Source: JBHHYN01 sp046757565 (lineage in GTDB: Bacteria > Pseudomonadota > Gammaproteobacteria > Eutrophobiales > Eutrophobiaceae). Taken from it: DNA of 18,191 nucleotides. The DNA is taken from NCBI GenBank assembly GCA_046757565.1, contig JBHHYN010000053.1, positions 1 through 18,191 on the forward strand. The letters run 5' to 3'. How positions within the stretch are numbered: the first letter of the stretch is position 1; each line of letters starts with the position of its first letter. Shown here piece by piece: positions 7,453 through 14,399 of the stretch. The notes under the pieces were generated by a model that did no database searches, was not told the origin of the DNA, and saw only the letters and a program-made list of their open reading frames with translations. A program made the position numbers and the translations under genes.

Positions 7453-8754
7453 TCAGGCGGCCAGCCGTTTCTGATCGATCATCTGGAAGTAACTCTCCAG
7501 CCGGTTTTTGACATTTGCTGCCGAGAAATAACGGGGATCGACCAGGTCAGTCTCGATGAATGCCGCCGGTTTCCCGGTACGCTTCTCCACCTCGCGCATC
7601 ATCAGCAACTGGCCGGCGGAAAAACTGTTGCAACTTTTGATAGAGTTGATCAACAGGCCGTCCGCCTGGTAGTCGTTGATGTAGGTCTCCATCATCCTGA
7701 CGCGCCCCGGCAGGTTGTGGTTGGTATAGCAGCCAAGGCAGTACTCCGCCAGGGATTCCAGCGGCCGCTCCGGATCATGGCGGAAACCAAAGTCATAGAC
7801 CCCGCCGACCTTGGCATAGGTGCTGGCGACGACTACCGCCCCTTCTTCGTAGAACATCTTCCAGAACTCACGCATGTGGGTGTAGTTGGGCGGTCCCTCA
7901 ACAACGAGGCGGTATTTTTCATCACCCATATTGCCATCGGGCGTGACGGGACCCAGGCCTGCCTCGAGGCGTTCCCCGATCTCTCCACGTAACATCTGAT
8001 AGTATTCGCTGGCATCCCTGGTCCCGCGGAATGCCGAGAAGATCGGGCCGATGTAATAGATGGCGCCGAAGTAGCCGTCGATGGGCGAGGGCCTGTTTCG
8101 GGCCGATTGCAGTACCCAGACCAGGTCCTCTTCGGCCCTGGCGGATTCCTTCAAATATTCACGCAACCGGTCTATGTCGAACTTGACGCCACTGATTTTC
8201 TCCAGTTTCGGGATCACCTCTTCCCTGAGTTGTTTCACCACGTAGTTACGCATGTTGTCCGTGATCTCACCGTCTCCCTGATAGGGCACGTGCAGCATGG
8301 CGGTCTCACATTTGTATTCATGGCGCAGCAGTTCGAACCATTTCATAAAGGTAAAACAACCGGTATAGGAGAGCAGCAGGATATCGGGTTCAGGCAGGGG
8401 CTGGCCGGTCGGTCCGATATTACCTTTACGCATCATGCCTATGTCGGATTTGACATAGGTGCAGACATCTTCAGAGTGGCCGCTGCGTTCGGCCTCCATG
8501 ATGAACTGTCCGGTCTTCTTGCGCATGCCCTGTTGTAGGGAGTTGATTTCAGGATAATTACCGACCAGATCGAAACACATTACCAGTTCGTTGATATTGC
8601 CGGGAACGAATGTATACGAAACTTTTTTACCGCTATCGTGAGCATTGGCAAGCCGATCAAAGTTAATGGCGATCATCTCTTTTTGCTTTTCCATGGAACG
8701 GTCTTTCTTGGCATCGTGAGGATCGGCCTTTTGCGTCGCTGTGGCTGCGTTCAT
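7453..8754 (-). CDS. bcrB: Benzoyl-CoA reductase subunit B (active-site module)
   Basis: The frame is open from 8841, but the ATG at 8754 gives 433 residues, the normal BcrB length. It lies 4 bp after the bcrC stop with a G-rich ribosome binding stretch just before it, so I use that start. The protein belongs to the 2-hydroxyacyl-CoA dehydratase D-component/BcrB-BadE superfamily. Cysteines at 98 (EDVCTY) and 133 (YTGCFTF), with a later one in IKSCNSFS, are candidates for iron-sulfur cluster ligands. With BcrC it forms the heterodimer that binds benzoyl-CoA and receives single electrons from BcrA/BcrD. Nothing suggests inactivation. Confidence 0.95.
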   Translation of the reverse strand: MNAATATQKADPHDAKKDRSMEKQKEMIAINFDRLANAHDSGKKVSYTFVPGNINELVMCFDLVGNYPEINSLQQGMRKKTGQFIMEAERSGHSEDVCTYVKSDIGMMRKGNIGPTGQPLPEPDILLLSYTGCFTFMKWFELLRHEYKCETAMLHVPYQGDGEITDNMRNYVVKQLREEVIPKLEKISGVKFDIDRLREYLKESARAEEDLVWVLQSARNRPSPIDGYFGAIYYIGPIFSAFRGTRDASEYYQMLRGEIGERLEAGLGPVTPDGNMGDEKYRLVVEGPPNYTHMREFWKMFYEEGAVVVASTYAKVGGVYDFGFRHDPERPLESLAEYCLGCYTNHNLPGRVRMMETYINDYQADGLLINSIKSCNSFSAGQLLMMREVEKRTGKPAAFIETDLVDPRYFSAANVKNRLESYFQMIDQKRLAA

Positions 8755-8758
8755 CGCT

Positions 8759-9919
8759 TTATTCCCCCCAAAGTTTAATGGAATCGGCAAACGTCCCCGC
8801 CTGTTCCCGTATGGGTTGCATCTGTCCCGAGTTCTCCGCATATTTGAAGGCGATATAGGGAACGCCGGCGTCGTTCAGCGCATCCTGCAACATGGGCCGT
8901 TCGAGCAGGGCCGGGTCGCAAAAACTGGGCGCGGCAAAAATTACACCTTCTGCACCGCTGCGCCGGACCGCATCAACCAGGTACAGGCCCTTGTCTGCCT
9001 CAATCGGCTCAAAGGTTGCAGAGGTCTTTGTAGAGTGGTGCAGAAATGCCGATGCCAGGTTCTCAATCGGATCGCCTTCCGTCTCTACGTCTTCCATCAA
9101 CCAGCGGTTCACCAGCATAAAGTCGTCATCCACTACATAACAACCGGACAGTTCGAGTGATTTAATCAGGTTCAGTGGTGGCTGTTCGCAAAACATCCCG
9201 GTCACGACCACACGGCAGTTGTCCCGTTTCGGCCGTTCTGTTTTTTCCGCCGCGTCCATATAATCGATCAGCATCTGATTGTGCTCTTCTATGGGTATCA
9301 TCAATCCCGCCCGTGTCAGCAGATAGGCCTCGGTAGCCGGTATCTTCCACGGCTCCCGCGCACGCATTTGATAAAATTGATTGATGAGTCGGCGGTTTTC
9401 GTTAAACACTGCAATGGAATGCCGCAGGGCCGTACCGGTGATTTCATGACCGCTTAAATCAGCCAGGCCATGCCGTAACGTTTGTAATTCATTGATGTAA
9501 TATTCTCCACCCACACTGTCGTTGTAGTTTTGCGGCATATCATAATAGTGAGCAAAGATCTCCGGACGGATCATCTTCACCATGCCGGACAGGTTCCGGA
9601 TCACATCGCAAATACTTGGAAACAGCATGCCGTCAACAAAGTCAAGACGTTCGGTCAGGAACAGTTCAATAGTCGACCGCGGGATACGGCAGATGTAACT
9701 TTGATAGTAGGCGTCGCCCTGGATCACCTCGAGCTGATCGCCACCGCCGAATATACCCAGTGGCAGCATGCCCGCAGCATGAATGATCTCACGCGGCACA
9801 TAGATAGGCATAAAGCCGATGACCTTGCGCTCGGGATCGGCGGCCTTCCATTCGCGGGCGGCCGTGAAATTCAGATCTTCCGATAGTACCCGGCATCGCT
9901 CAATGATCTGCTTGGTCAT
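8759..9919 (-). CDS. bcrC: Benzoyl-CoA reductase subunit C (active-site module)
   Basis: A GGAGGA ribosome binding site stands just before ATG at 9919 and decides the start, although the frame is open from 9970. The product has 386 residues, the length known for BcrC/BadD. Cys77 (SYICRIPRS) and Cys104 (PSICDVIRN) with a later PSFCDP are the expected [4Fe-4S] ligands of the HgdB/BcrC-like fold. It is the first gene of bcrCBAD and forms the substrate-reducing half with BcrB. Upstream lies a 391-bp divergent control region with a perfect FNR-type box 111 bp from the start codon, fitting expression without oxygen. The gene looks complete. Confidence 0.95.
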   Translation of the reverse strand: MTKQIIERCRVLSEDLNFTAAREWKAADPERKVIGFMPIYVPREIIHAAGMLPLGIFGGGDQLEVIQGDAYYQSYICRIPRSTIELFLTERLDFVDGMLFPSICDVIRNLSGMVKMIRPEIFAHYYDMPQNYNDSVGGEYYINELQTLRHGLADLSGHEITGTALRHSIAVFNENRRLINQFYQMRAREPWKIPATEAYLLTRAGLMIPIEEHNQMLIDYMDAAEKTERPKRDNCRVVVTGMFCEQPPLNLIKSLELSGCYVVDDDFMLVNRWLMEDVETEGDPIENLASAFLHHSTKTSATFEPIEADKGLYLVDAVRRSGAEGVIFAAPSFCDPALLERPMLQDALNDAGVPYIAFKYAENSGQMQPIREQAGTFADSIKLWGE

Positions 9920-10029
9920 TTGGTCCTCCAACACACATAACTGCTTGGTGTCTGTTCCGCAGTACTCCAAGTTTAATCAGGGCGGCTTCAGCATCCTATG
10001 CATTGCCTCTATCAAAACCCATCACAACT

Positions 10030-10043
10030 TTGATTGAAATCAA
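10030..10043. promoter_or_regulatory. FNR/Anr/AadR-type binding site
   Basis: The site reads TTGAT-TGAA-ATCAA, a perfect match to the FNR-family consensus TTGAT-N4-ATCAA. It is 111 bp upstream of the bcrC ATG. FNR-type regulators (AadR in Rhodopseudomonas, AcpR in Azoarcus) activate benzoyl-CoA pathway genes when oxygen is absent. With the box centred about 41 bp before a start site, transcription of bcrC would begin near 9995. A TATAAT-like box there is only weak. Confidence 0.8.
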
Positions 10044-10096
10044 ACAACTTCTCTTTTGTGGCCTTTATAATTGTATACATAAATGGATTTAATTTA

Positions 10097-10128
10097 ATAT
10101 TAAAGTATAATAATACTATAATACTATT
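10097..10128. promoter_or_regulatory. AT-rich operator shared with the badL/paaD promoter (copy 1)
   Basis: On the minus strand this 32-bp stretch contains AGTATTATAGTATTATTATA followed by CTTTAATAT. It differs from the copy at 12791-12823 by one substitution and one inserted base. Its core, AGTAT-N4-ATACT at 10104-10117, is a dyad suited to a dimeric regulator. The second copy adjoins the gene for a BadM-like Rrf2 protein, making that protein the leading candidate to bind here and control bcr. Confidence 0.7.
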
Positions 10129-10310
10129 TGGTCAAGTGAAATTATCTGCATACTTGGATTATAGGGCCCAGACCGAGCTGACGGGTACGGCTGAATATTT
10201 TTTTATCCTTTTGATTATAAAAAGATTTATTCTTTAATTCGTGGTAATGAATATTTTTTGGATATGGAGGAAATGACCCTGAATTAGGAGTGTGGGACGA
10301 GTTGAATAAT

Positions 10311-11009
10311 ATGAGTACGGTGTCCATAGCCGTCGTAGGCAGTGGTGGCGCCGGTGCCCTGACGACGGGTAATCTGTTGCTCGAGGCTTCGGCCAGGGCC
10401 GGTTGTTATGGGGTGTTGACGCGATCCGTAGGTCCCCAGATCCGGGGTGGGGAGGCCGCTGCCATGTTGCGCCTGGGCGCGGAACCGGTTGCAGGCAACA
10501 GCGATGAATTTGATATTTTACTGGCGTTGGACTGGAACAATGCCGATCGGTTTGCCGCGGAACTTCCGCTGGGCCCCGGCAGTGTCATCATTGCTGATCC
10601 GGGAGAAGGTGAGATCCCGGAGGCCATCGCGAAATCCACTGCGCAAGTATGTGAATTACCGATTGCCGCCCTAGCTAAAAAGGTAAAGAAAGGACGCGCC
10701 AATCTGATCGCGCTGGGTGCGGTGGCTGAAATCATAGGTATGGAACAGCAACCGCTAAGCACGGTGTTGGAAGAGAAGCTGGCCGGTAAAGGTGAGCAGG
10801 TCCTGCAAACCAGTATGGAAACGGTAGACCTTGGCCGGCAGGCGGCAGCAGGGTTCGAAAAGCGGCCGCTTCCCGTCAGAGAGGGTAACGGTGCTGACCG
10901 CTGGATTATCACCGGCAACCAGGCTGCAGGTTATGGCGCCGTTAAAGGCGGAATCCGTTTTGTTGCGGCCTATCCGATCACACCCGGCAAAGGGGCCGGA
11001 GTGATTTAA
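10311..11009 (+). pseudogene. korA: Truncated 2-oxoacid:ferredoxin oxidoreductase gamma-alpha subunit (KorA-like)
   Basis: The first ~180 residues form a complete gamma domain of the 2-oxoacid:ferredoxin oxidoreductase family (VVGSGGAGALTTGNLLLEA at about 9-27, then RSVGPQIRGGEAAAMLRLG). The alpha domain then begins with ITGNQAAGYGAVKGGIRF and the signature AYPITP near residue 225. There the homology stops: the last six residues, KGAGVI, and the TAA are encoded by the left inverted repeat of the RAYT element. A full fused KorA has about 560-620 residues and is followed by korB, which carries the thiamine-diphosphate domain. Neither the rest of korA nor korB is here. In Thauera-type pathways KorAB makes reduced ferredoxin for BCR, so this is a broken electron-supply gene. 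The ATG at 10311 is the likeliest start; a GTG at 10290 is possible. Confidence 0.85.
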
Positions 11010-11013
11010 TTTT
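10989..11013 (+). repeat. Left inverted repeat of the RAYT element
   Basis: This is the 25-bp end AAAGGGGCCGGAGTGATT plus TAATTTT, the exact reverse complement of 11780-11804. It encodes the last residues and TAA stop of the truncated korA. The transposase stop codon (11012-11014) overlaps its inner end. Confidence 0.9.
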
Positions 11014-11707
11014 AACCATTTGTCGGTTGCTTTGGTCTACCGTGCTTCGCATATCCTACTTGTCTTTTTAATGTCTCTTCAATCTTTTCTTTAAATCGCT
11101 CATTTCCTAGGGGATAGTTATAATGGAACGAATGACTAATGGTATGGATGTCCCGTTCGGATAGTTCCGCTTGAAATAATTTCCTATATAAATAACTTCT
11201 TTCTTCTTCTGTCTGGCCCAGGCCCAGATAGGTTTCATGATCATTAATAAGCTCATTACTCCTCATCCAGGCATGATGACCGTAACTGCTCCATGGATAT
11301 TCCTCAAGAGATTTTACCATCCCTGCCCTTATCGGATTTAATTCAATATATCGATAGCACATCAATAAATATTCCTCCGCATTCACAATACTTGCTTTGT
11401 GACGTCCTTCCCATAGTGTACCACTACGACGATAGGTCCGATTTATATACGTTACATAATGCTGACCTAACAATGACATTACTTTTGATATTCCTTCAGC
11501 ATCGCTTGGTGTCATTAATAAATGTACATGATTCGTCATCAGCACATAAGCATGTAACTTTACTTGATATCGTTTCAGCGCTCGACCTAATCGATCTAAA
11601 TAATATCGGTAATCATCTTCAGCGAAAAAACACGGTTCTCGATTATTCCCACGTTGCACAATATGGGCAGGCACATTAGGCAGGTACATCCTTGGCTTTC
11701 TCGGCAT
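11012..11707 (-). CDS. REP-associated tyrosine transposase (RAYT, Y1_Tnp)
   Basis: The 231-residue protein opens with MPRKPRMYLPNVPAHIVQRG, a typical RAYT start. It has the metal-binding HuH motif HVH at 60-62 (MTNHVHLLM) and the catalytic tyrosine region YRYIELNPIRAGMV at 118-131, where Tyr120 is the likely nucleophile. LWEGRHKA at 99-106 is another family hallmark. Length is normal and no frameshift is seen, so the enzyme may be active. RAYTs cut and rejoin single-stranded DNA at REP hairpins and are related to IS200/IS605 TnpA. This copy lies inside its own inverted repeats, so it behaves as a small transposon rather than as a lone domesticated gene. Confidence 0.93.
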   Translation of the reverse strand: MPRKPRMYLPNVPAHIVQRGNNREPCFFAEDDYRYYLDRLGRALKRYQVKLHAYVLMTNHVHLLMTPSDAEGISKVMSLLGQHYVTYINRTYRRSGTLWEGRHKASIVNAEEYLLMCYRYIELNPIRAGMVKSLEEYPWSSYGHHAWMRSNELINDHETYLGLGQTEEERSYLYRKLFQAELSERDIHTISHSFHYNYPLGNERFKEKIEETLKRQVGYAKHGRPKQPTNG

Positions 11708-11779
11708 TGCAATCTCCTTTTGCTTGTTAATCTTTAGGGTGGAAACGTTTTCATTTTAGTTGCCAGCTAACAACTGTTC

Positions 11780-11804
11780 AAAATTAAATCACTCCGGCCC
11801 CTTT
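11780..11804 (-). repeat. Right inverted repeat of the RAYT element
   Basis: This 25-bp end is the exact reverse complement of 10989-11013. Read leftward it encodes the final KGPE residues and the TGA stop of the Rrf2-family gene. Confidence 0.9.
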
Positions 11805-12208
11805 ATGCGCTCTTTGAGCATCAGCATGGTGCTGATGCTGATGGTATCAAGGGTGGCATGGATGGTTTCGTTGATCTCTGCCAGTACCACATCCAGGGTC
11901 TTTCCGATGTCCGTATTCTTTCCCGGTTCGCGCAGATCCGGACTGTCCAGTTGGAATGATTCGAAGATGTTGATCACGTCCATCAGTGTTGTTCGCTTGG
12001 CATTGCCGCAAAATTGATAACCACCGCCGACACCACGAACTGATTCCACCAGGCCCGCCTTGCCCAGTTCGCGCATTACCTTGGAAAGATGGTTACCTGA
12101 TACTTTGAATTTTCTGGCAATGTCCATGCGCGACAGTTGTTGATCAGGTTGTGCAGCCAGTTCCAGAACAGCATACAGGCCGAGCAGCGTTGCTCTTTGT
12201 AGTTTCAT
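11789..12208 (-). CDS. badM: Rrf2-family transcriptional regulator, BadM-like
   Basis: The 139-residue protein has the Rrf2 winged helix: MKLQRATLLGLYAVLELA at the start, the recognition helix around 35-55 (KVSGNHLSKVMRELGKAG) and the wing VRGVGGGYQF at 58-67. Only one cysteine (Cys68) is present, so it lacks the three-cysteine set of IscR/NsrR and probably senses a ligand rather than an iron-sulfur cluster. BadM of Rhodopseudomonas palustris is an Rrf2 repressor of benzoyl-CoA reductase genes. The setting here, beside a GNAT gene and near bcr, agrees. The last four residues come from the transposon repeat, so the native C-terminus may have been slightly altered. It follows the GNAT gene by 25 bp on the same strand. 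Confidence 0.75.
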   Translation of the reverse strand: MKLQRATLLGLYAVLELAAQPDQQLSRMDIARKFKVSGNHLSKVMRELGKAGLVESVRGVGGGYQFCGNAKRTTLMDVINIFESFQLDSPDLREPGKNTDIGKTLDVVLAEINETIHATLDTISISTMLMLKERIKGPE

Positions 12209-12233
12209 GGTAACGGGCCGTGTCCGGGCTGCA

Positions 12234-12686
12234 TCACTCTAACTCCTTTTCCAGTTGCAGGTAGGGGCCGGCCATCATTCCCTGGCTGCGGAAAAAAGCC
12301 AGCACCTCATGGTTTTGCCGGGTGATCATGGTACGCGCCTTGGTGACACCGGCCCGGTGAAAATAGCCGCACAGGCTATCCAATAATTTTGAGCCAATAC
12401 CCCCTAACCGTTCGTCTTGCCTGATGCCTATGGCAATGACCCAGCCGCATGGTGCGGAACCGAATTCCCAGGCCCTGATCTCGCCGTTAATAAATCCCAG
12501 TACCTGCTGTCCTTGCTCTGCAACCAGAATAAACCGGCTCTCTTTATGACTCTGGTATTCATTGAAGGCATCCTGCCAGTACTGCGGTTTGGCCTCGCCG
12601 GTTATGTCGGTATCTATCTCGATAACTGCATGAATATCATTCAGCGACGCTTCACGGATCAGCATGTAAATCTCTGTTTCTTCCAT
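12234..12686 (-). CDS. badL: GNAT-family N-acetyltransferase, possible BadL counterpart
   Basis: This 150-residue protein has the GNAT fold order: the N-terminal strand LIREASLNDIHAVIEID, the strand FILVAEQGQQVLGFINGEI (53-70), and the acetyl-CoA loop DERLGGIGSKLLDSL (91-105), close to the Q/RxxGxG/A pattern. A C-terminal NHEVLAFFRSQGM segment is typical of the family. In R. palustris, badL lies next to badM and its product acetylates aminobenzoates, with acetylated product relieving BadM repression. The same neighbourhood here suggests the same role, but GNAT substrates cannot be read from sequence. ATG at 12686 is used; the Met at 12665 is an alternative, since neither has a strong ribosome binding site. 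Confidence 0.65.
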   Translation of the reverse strand: MEETEIYMLIREASLNDIHAVIEIDTDITGEAKPQYWQDAFNEYQSHKESRFILVAEQGQQVLGFINGEIRAWEFGSAPCGWVIAIGIRQDERLGGIGSKLLDSLCGYFHRAGVTKARTMITRQNHEVLAFFRSQGMMAGPYLQLEKELE

Positions 12687-12867
12687 AATATTTCACATGA
12701 GTCTGAGCGGCAGGGGTGAATAGAACCCGGCCGCATTATTTTGTTTAACTGGACCAATGTGGAATTATAGTATGAAATTATTATTAACATAATAGATATT
12801 ATAGTATTATAATACTTTAATATGTTTAAACATCGTATCGTTTATCTATTCGATCCGGGGGATTACG
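12687..12867. promoter_or_regulatory. Divergent badL-badM / paaD control region
   Basis: This 181-bp gap between two divergent units is strongly AT-rich at 12761-12835. It holds the second copy of the shared operator (12791-12823). A further half-like ATTATAGTAT lies at 12764-12773 and could be an auxiliary site. No FNR-type box was found here, unlike at bcrC. Confidence 0.6.
12791..12823. promoter_or_regulatory. AT-rich operator shared with the bcrC/korA promoter (copy 2)
   Basis: The 33-bp site contains the perfect 14-bp palindrome AGTATTATAATACT at 12803-12816, flanked by TATT on the left and TTAATAT on the right. It is almost identical to the minus strand of 10097-10128. Its place in front of the GNAT-Rrf2 genes fits autoregulation by the Rrf2 protein. 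Confidence 0.7.
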
Positions 12868-13242
12868 ATGAATCCGGCAGAAACCATGACGATAGATTCT
12901 GAAACAAGGCCCGTTCCCTACATGGTAGGGACCGAAACATCACCCCTGGAACCATCTATCGTCGAGGTTTTGCGTACTGTCTACGACCCGGAGATCCCCG
13001 TCAGTGTGTTTGAACTGGGCCTCATCTATGATCTGAGGATCAGTGATGATGGCGTCGTCAAGGTTATCATGACGCTGACCACCCCCACTTGTCCTGTCGC
13101 TGAAGAACTTCCCGGCTGGGTCGAACGGGCGCTATACACGGTGGATGGCGTGTCCAGGGTCGAGATTGAACTGGTATGGGAACCCTTCTGGCGCCCTGAA
13201 TACATGACGGAAGAGGCGAGGCTGCAATTGGGTTTATGGTAA
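12868..13242 (+). CDS. DUF59/MIP18-family iron-sulfur assembly protein (PaaD/SufT-like)
   Basis: The 124-residue protein carries the DUF59 pattern: VLRTVYDPEIPVSVFELGLIYD at about 34-55 and the conserved MTLTTPTCPVAEELP at 68-82, with the invariant Cys75. A 25-30 residue N-terminal extension precedes the domain. Proteins of this family (PaaD, SufT, CIA2) help mature iron-sulfur proteins. In an aromatic-degradation region the natural clients would be the cluster-rich BCR subunits. GGGGGA at 12858-12863 is a good ribosome binding site for the ATG at 12868. It shares the operator region with badL-badM. The specific partner is inferred from position only. PaaD itself works with the aerobic PaaABCE oxygenase, whose other genes are not in the window. 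Confidence 0.8.
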   Translation: MNPAETMTIDSETRPVPYMVGTETSPLEPSIVEVLRTVYDPEIPVSVFELGLIYDLRISDDGVVKVIMTLTTPTCPVAEELPGWVERALYTVDGVSRVEIELVWEPFWRPEYMTEEARLQLGLW

Positions 13243-13255
13243 GTACGGGCTAAAC

Positions 13256-13453
13256 ATGCTGGATAAATTCCGGATCGGCCATGATTTCCCCCTGTTTCAC
13301 GTAGTGCTGGAGAAAGGGGCGTTGCGCCTCTTTGCCAGGGCAATCGGTGAGACGAATCCCGGAGAGCAACTGATTAAGGTTGGCCTGCAGGCCTGCACGA
13401 CAGACGGAACCTGTCTGGCAACAGGGGAGGCGGATATAATCCTGGTGGACTGA
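13256..13453 (+). pseudogene. MaoC-like hotdog protein with internal in-frame deletion
   Basis: The 65-residue frame begins IGHDFPLFHVVLEKGALRLF followed by ARAIGETNP, the N-terminus of MaoC/FAS1-type dehydratase hotdog proteins. It then jumps straight to GEQLIKVGLQACTTDG and TGEADIILVD, which resembles the last two strands of a hotdog domain. A full domain has about 130-150 residues, so roughly 70 are missing between NP and GEQ. The frame remains open, so a short peptide could be made, but the central helix and active-site region are absent. It lies 13 bp after the DUF59 gene in the same direction. The call as a deletion relic rests on family knowledge; a genuine short protein is less likely. 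Confidence 0.6.
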
Positions 13454-13467
13454 TCGCTTGTATCAGT

Positions 13468-13483
13468 CGCACATAAATGTGCG
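13468..13483. terminator. Short stem-loop between convergent genes
   Basis: CGCACAT at 13468-13474 and ATGTGCG at 13477-13483 form a perfect 7-bp stem with a two-base centre, between the hotdog relic and the convergent regulator gene. There is no clear T-run on either side, so it is at best a weak bidirectional terminator. Confidence 0.3.
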
Positions 13484-13487
13484 CCAG

Positions 13488-14399
13488 CTAGGCCGGTATA
13501 TCCTTGTGCCCTTGTAAAACGGGGGTACAGATTGTTATCAATTCATCCATACACTCTTCTATACTGCGTGCCGAGGTCAGCAGTTCATGATCGGCCAGCC
13601 GATAATCGGCCTGGCGTTCCTCCAGGATCAGTTTCAGATCCTGCATGGCCTTGGTATTTCCGGAGATGGGCCGCAAATCCCCCTGGGCAATGACCCGCTG
13701 CATGTGGTCTTCTGGTATGGCGCGGATCCAGACAGTAAAATAGTGGGACCGCAATACGCGGTAGGTCTCTGCCTCGGAGATGAGGCTCCCACCCGTTTCT
13801 ACCACCACGAACCGGTAGTCAGCGATGGTTTGTTGCAGGGCCTCAAGTTCAAACCGTCTGTAGACGTCCTGTCCTCTCAGGGAGATCAATTCACCCATGT
13901 CCATGCCGGAGAGTTGTGCAATGACTTCATCAAGCCGTACGAACGGCGCCTTGAAGTGTTTGGCGAGCAGTGATCCCAGTGTGCTCTTTCCGGCCCCGCG
14001 CAGGCCCACCAGCGCTACGCCCATACGGGAGGCCCTGTCAGTTGTAAATGTATCCCGTAATACCTGGTAGGCCTGATGCTGTTGCTCCACTGACAAGGTG
14101 TTTATCAAATCATGCAGCGGTTCATACCTGTTCAATATATCTGCCTGAAACGGCAGCAGTGACCCAACATGAACTCCCAGCGCACGGGCTATGCGGCTGA
14201 GTAAGGTCAACGAGATATTGGCTGTGCCTCCTTCTACCTGAGCCAGGTAGCGTTCCGAAATATTGGAGTGAAAGGCCAGGTTTTTGCGGGTCAACCCGCG
14301 CCGTGAACGGATGGCGCGAACACGCATGCCCACCTGGTCTACCAGCTCCTCGGCGGTAATGTCAGGCTTCTCCAGTTGCTGTGGATCGGAGTCAGTCAT
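13488..14399 (-). CDS. XRE regulator fused to shikimate-kinase-like domain (BzdR/BoxR type)
   Basis: The 303-residue protein joins an XRE helix-turn-helix (about 25-82: VRAIRSRRGLTRKNLAFHSN, then ISERYLAQVEGGTANIS) through a short linker to a shikimate-kinase-like domain (about 125-290). The latter has an intact Walker A, GLRGAGKST, at 132-140. This arrangement defines BzdR of Azoarcus and BoxR, which bind benzoyl-CoA through the kinase-like domain and repress anaerobic or aerobic benzoate genes until the ligand appears. The length matches BzdR (about 300). It is transcribed toward the hotdog relic and away from the 14400-14641 gap. Whether it controls bcr, a box pathway elsewhere, or both cannot be told from the sequence. 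Confidence 0.85.
   Translation of the reverse strand: MTDSDPQQLEKPDITAEELVDQVGMRVRAIRSRRGLTRKNLAFHSNISERYLAQVEGGTANISLTLLSRIARALGVHVGSLLPFQADILNRYEPLHDLINTLSVEQQHQAYQVLRDTFTTDRASRMGVALVGLRGAGKSTLGSLLAKHFKAPFVRLDEVIAQLSGMDMGELISLRGQDVYRRFELEALQQTIADYRFVVVETGGSLISEAETYRVLRSHYFTVWIRAIPEDHMQRVIAQGDLRPISGNTKAMQDLKLILEERQADYRLADHELLTSARSIEECMDELITICTPVLQGHKDIPA

Larger units (their letters stand above)
9920..10310. promoter_or_regulatory. Divergent bcrC / korA control region
   Basis: This 391-bp AT-rich gap separates bcrC (leftward) from the korA remnant (rightward). It holds the FNR-type box at 10030-10043 and the AT-rich operator at 10097-10128, listed separately. The stretch 10140-10290 has no convincing gene. 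Near its right end GGAGG (10266-10270) precedes a four-codon frame ending in TAG at 10285-10287, which is probably meaningless. The position between two oppositely oriented operons suggests shared control of BCR and its electron supply. Confidence 0.7.
10989..11804. mobile_element. RAYT/IS200-like element bounded by 25-bp perfect inverted repeats
   Basis: The 816-bp unit starts and ends with the same 25-bp sequence in opposite orientation (10989-11013 and 11780-11804), beginning AAAGGGGCCGGAGTGATT. It contains one gene, a Y1 transposase read leftward, plus a short untranslated stretch. Inverted GGGG(C/T)C(G/A)GAGT-type ends beside single-copy REP-associated tyrosine transposases are common in Proteobacteria. 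The element separates the korA remnant from the Rrf2 gene, and each repeat supplies the stop codon of its neighbour. No target-site duplication is evident outside the repeats, as expected of Y1 enzymes. Confidence 0.85.

Noticed and set aside
10273..10287. Four-codon leader peptide with GGAGG before the korA remnant
   Set aside because: The spacing from GGAGG to ATG is only two bases and there is no attenuator-like structure after it.
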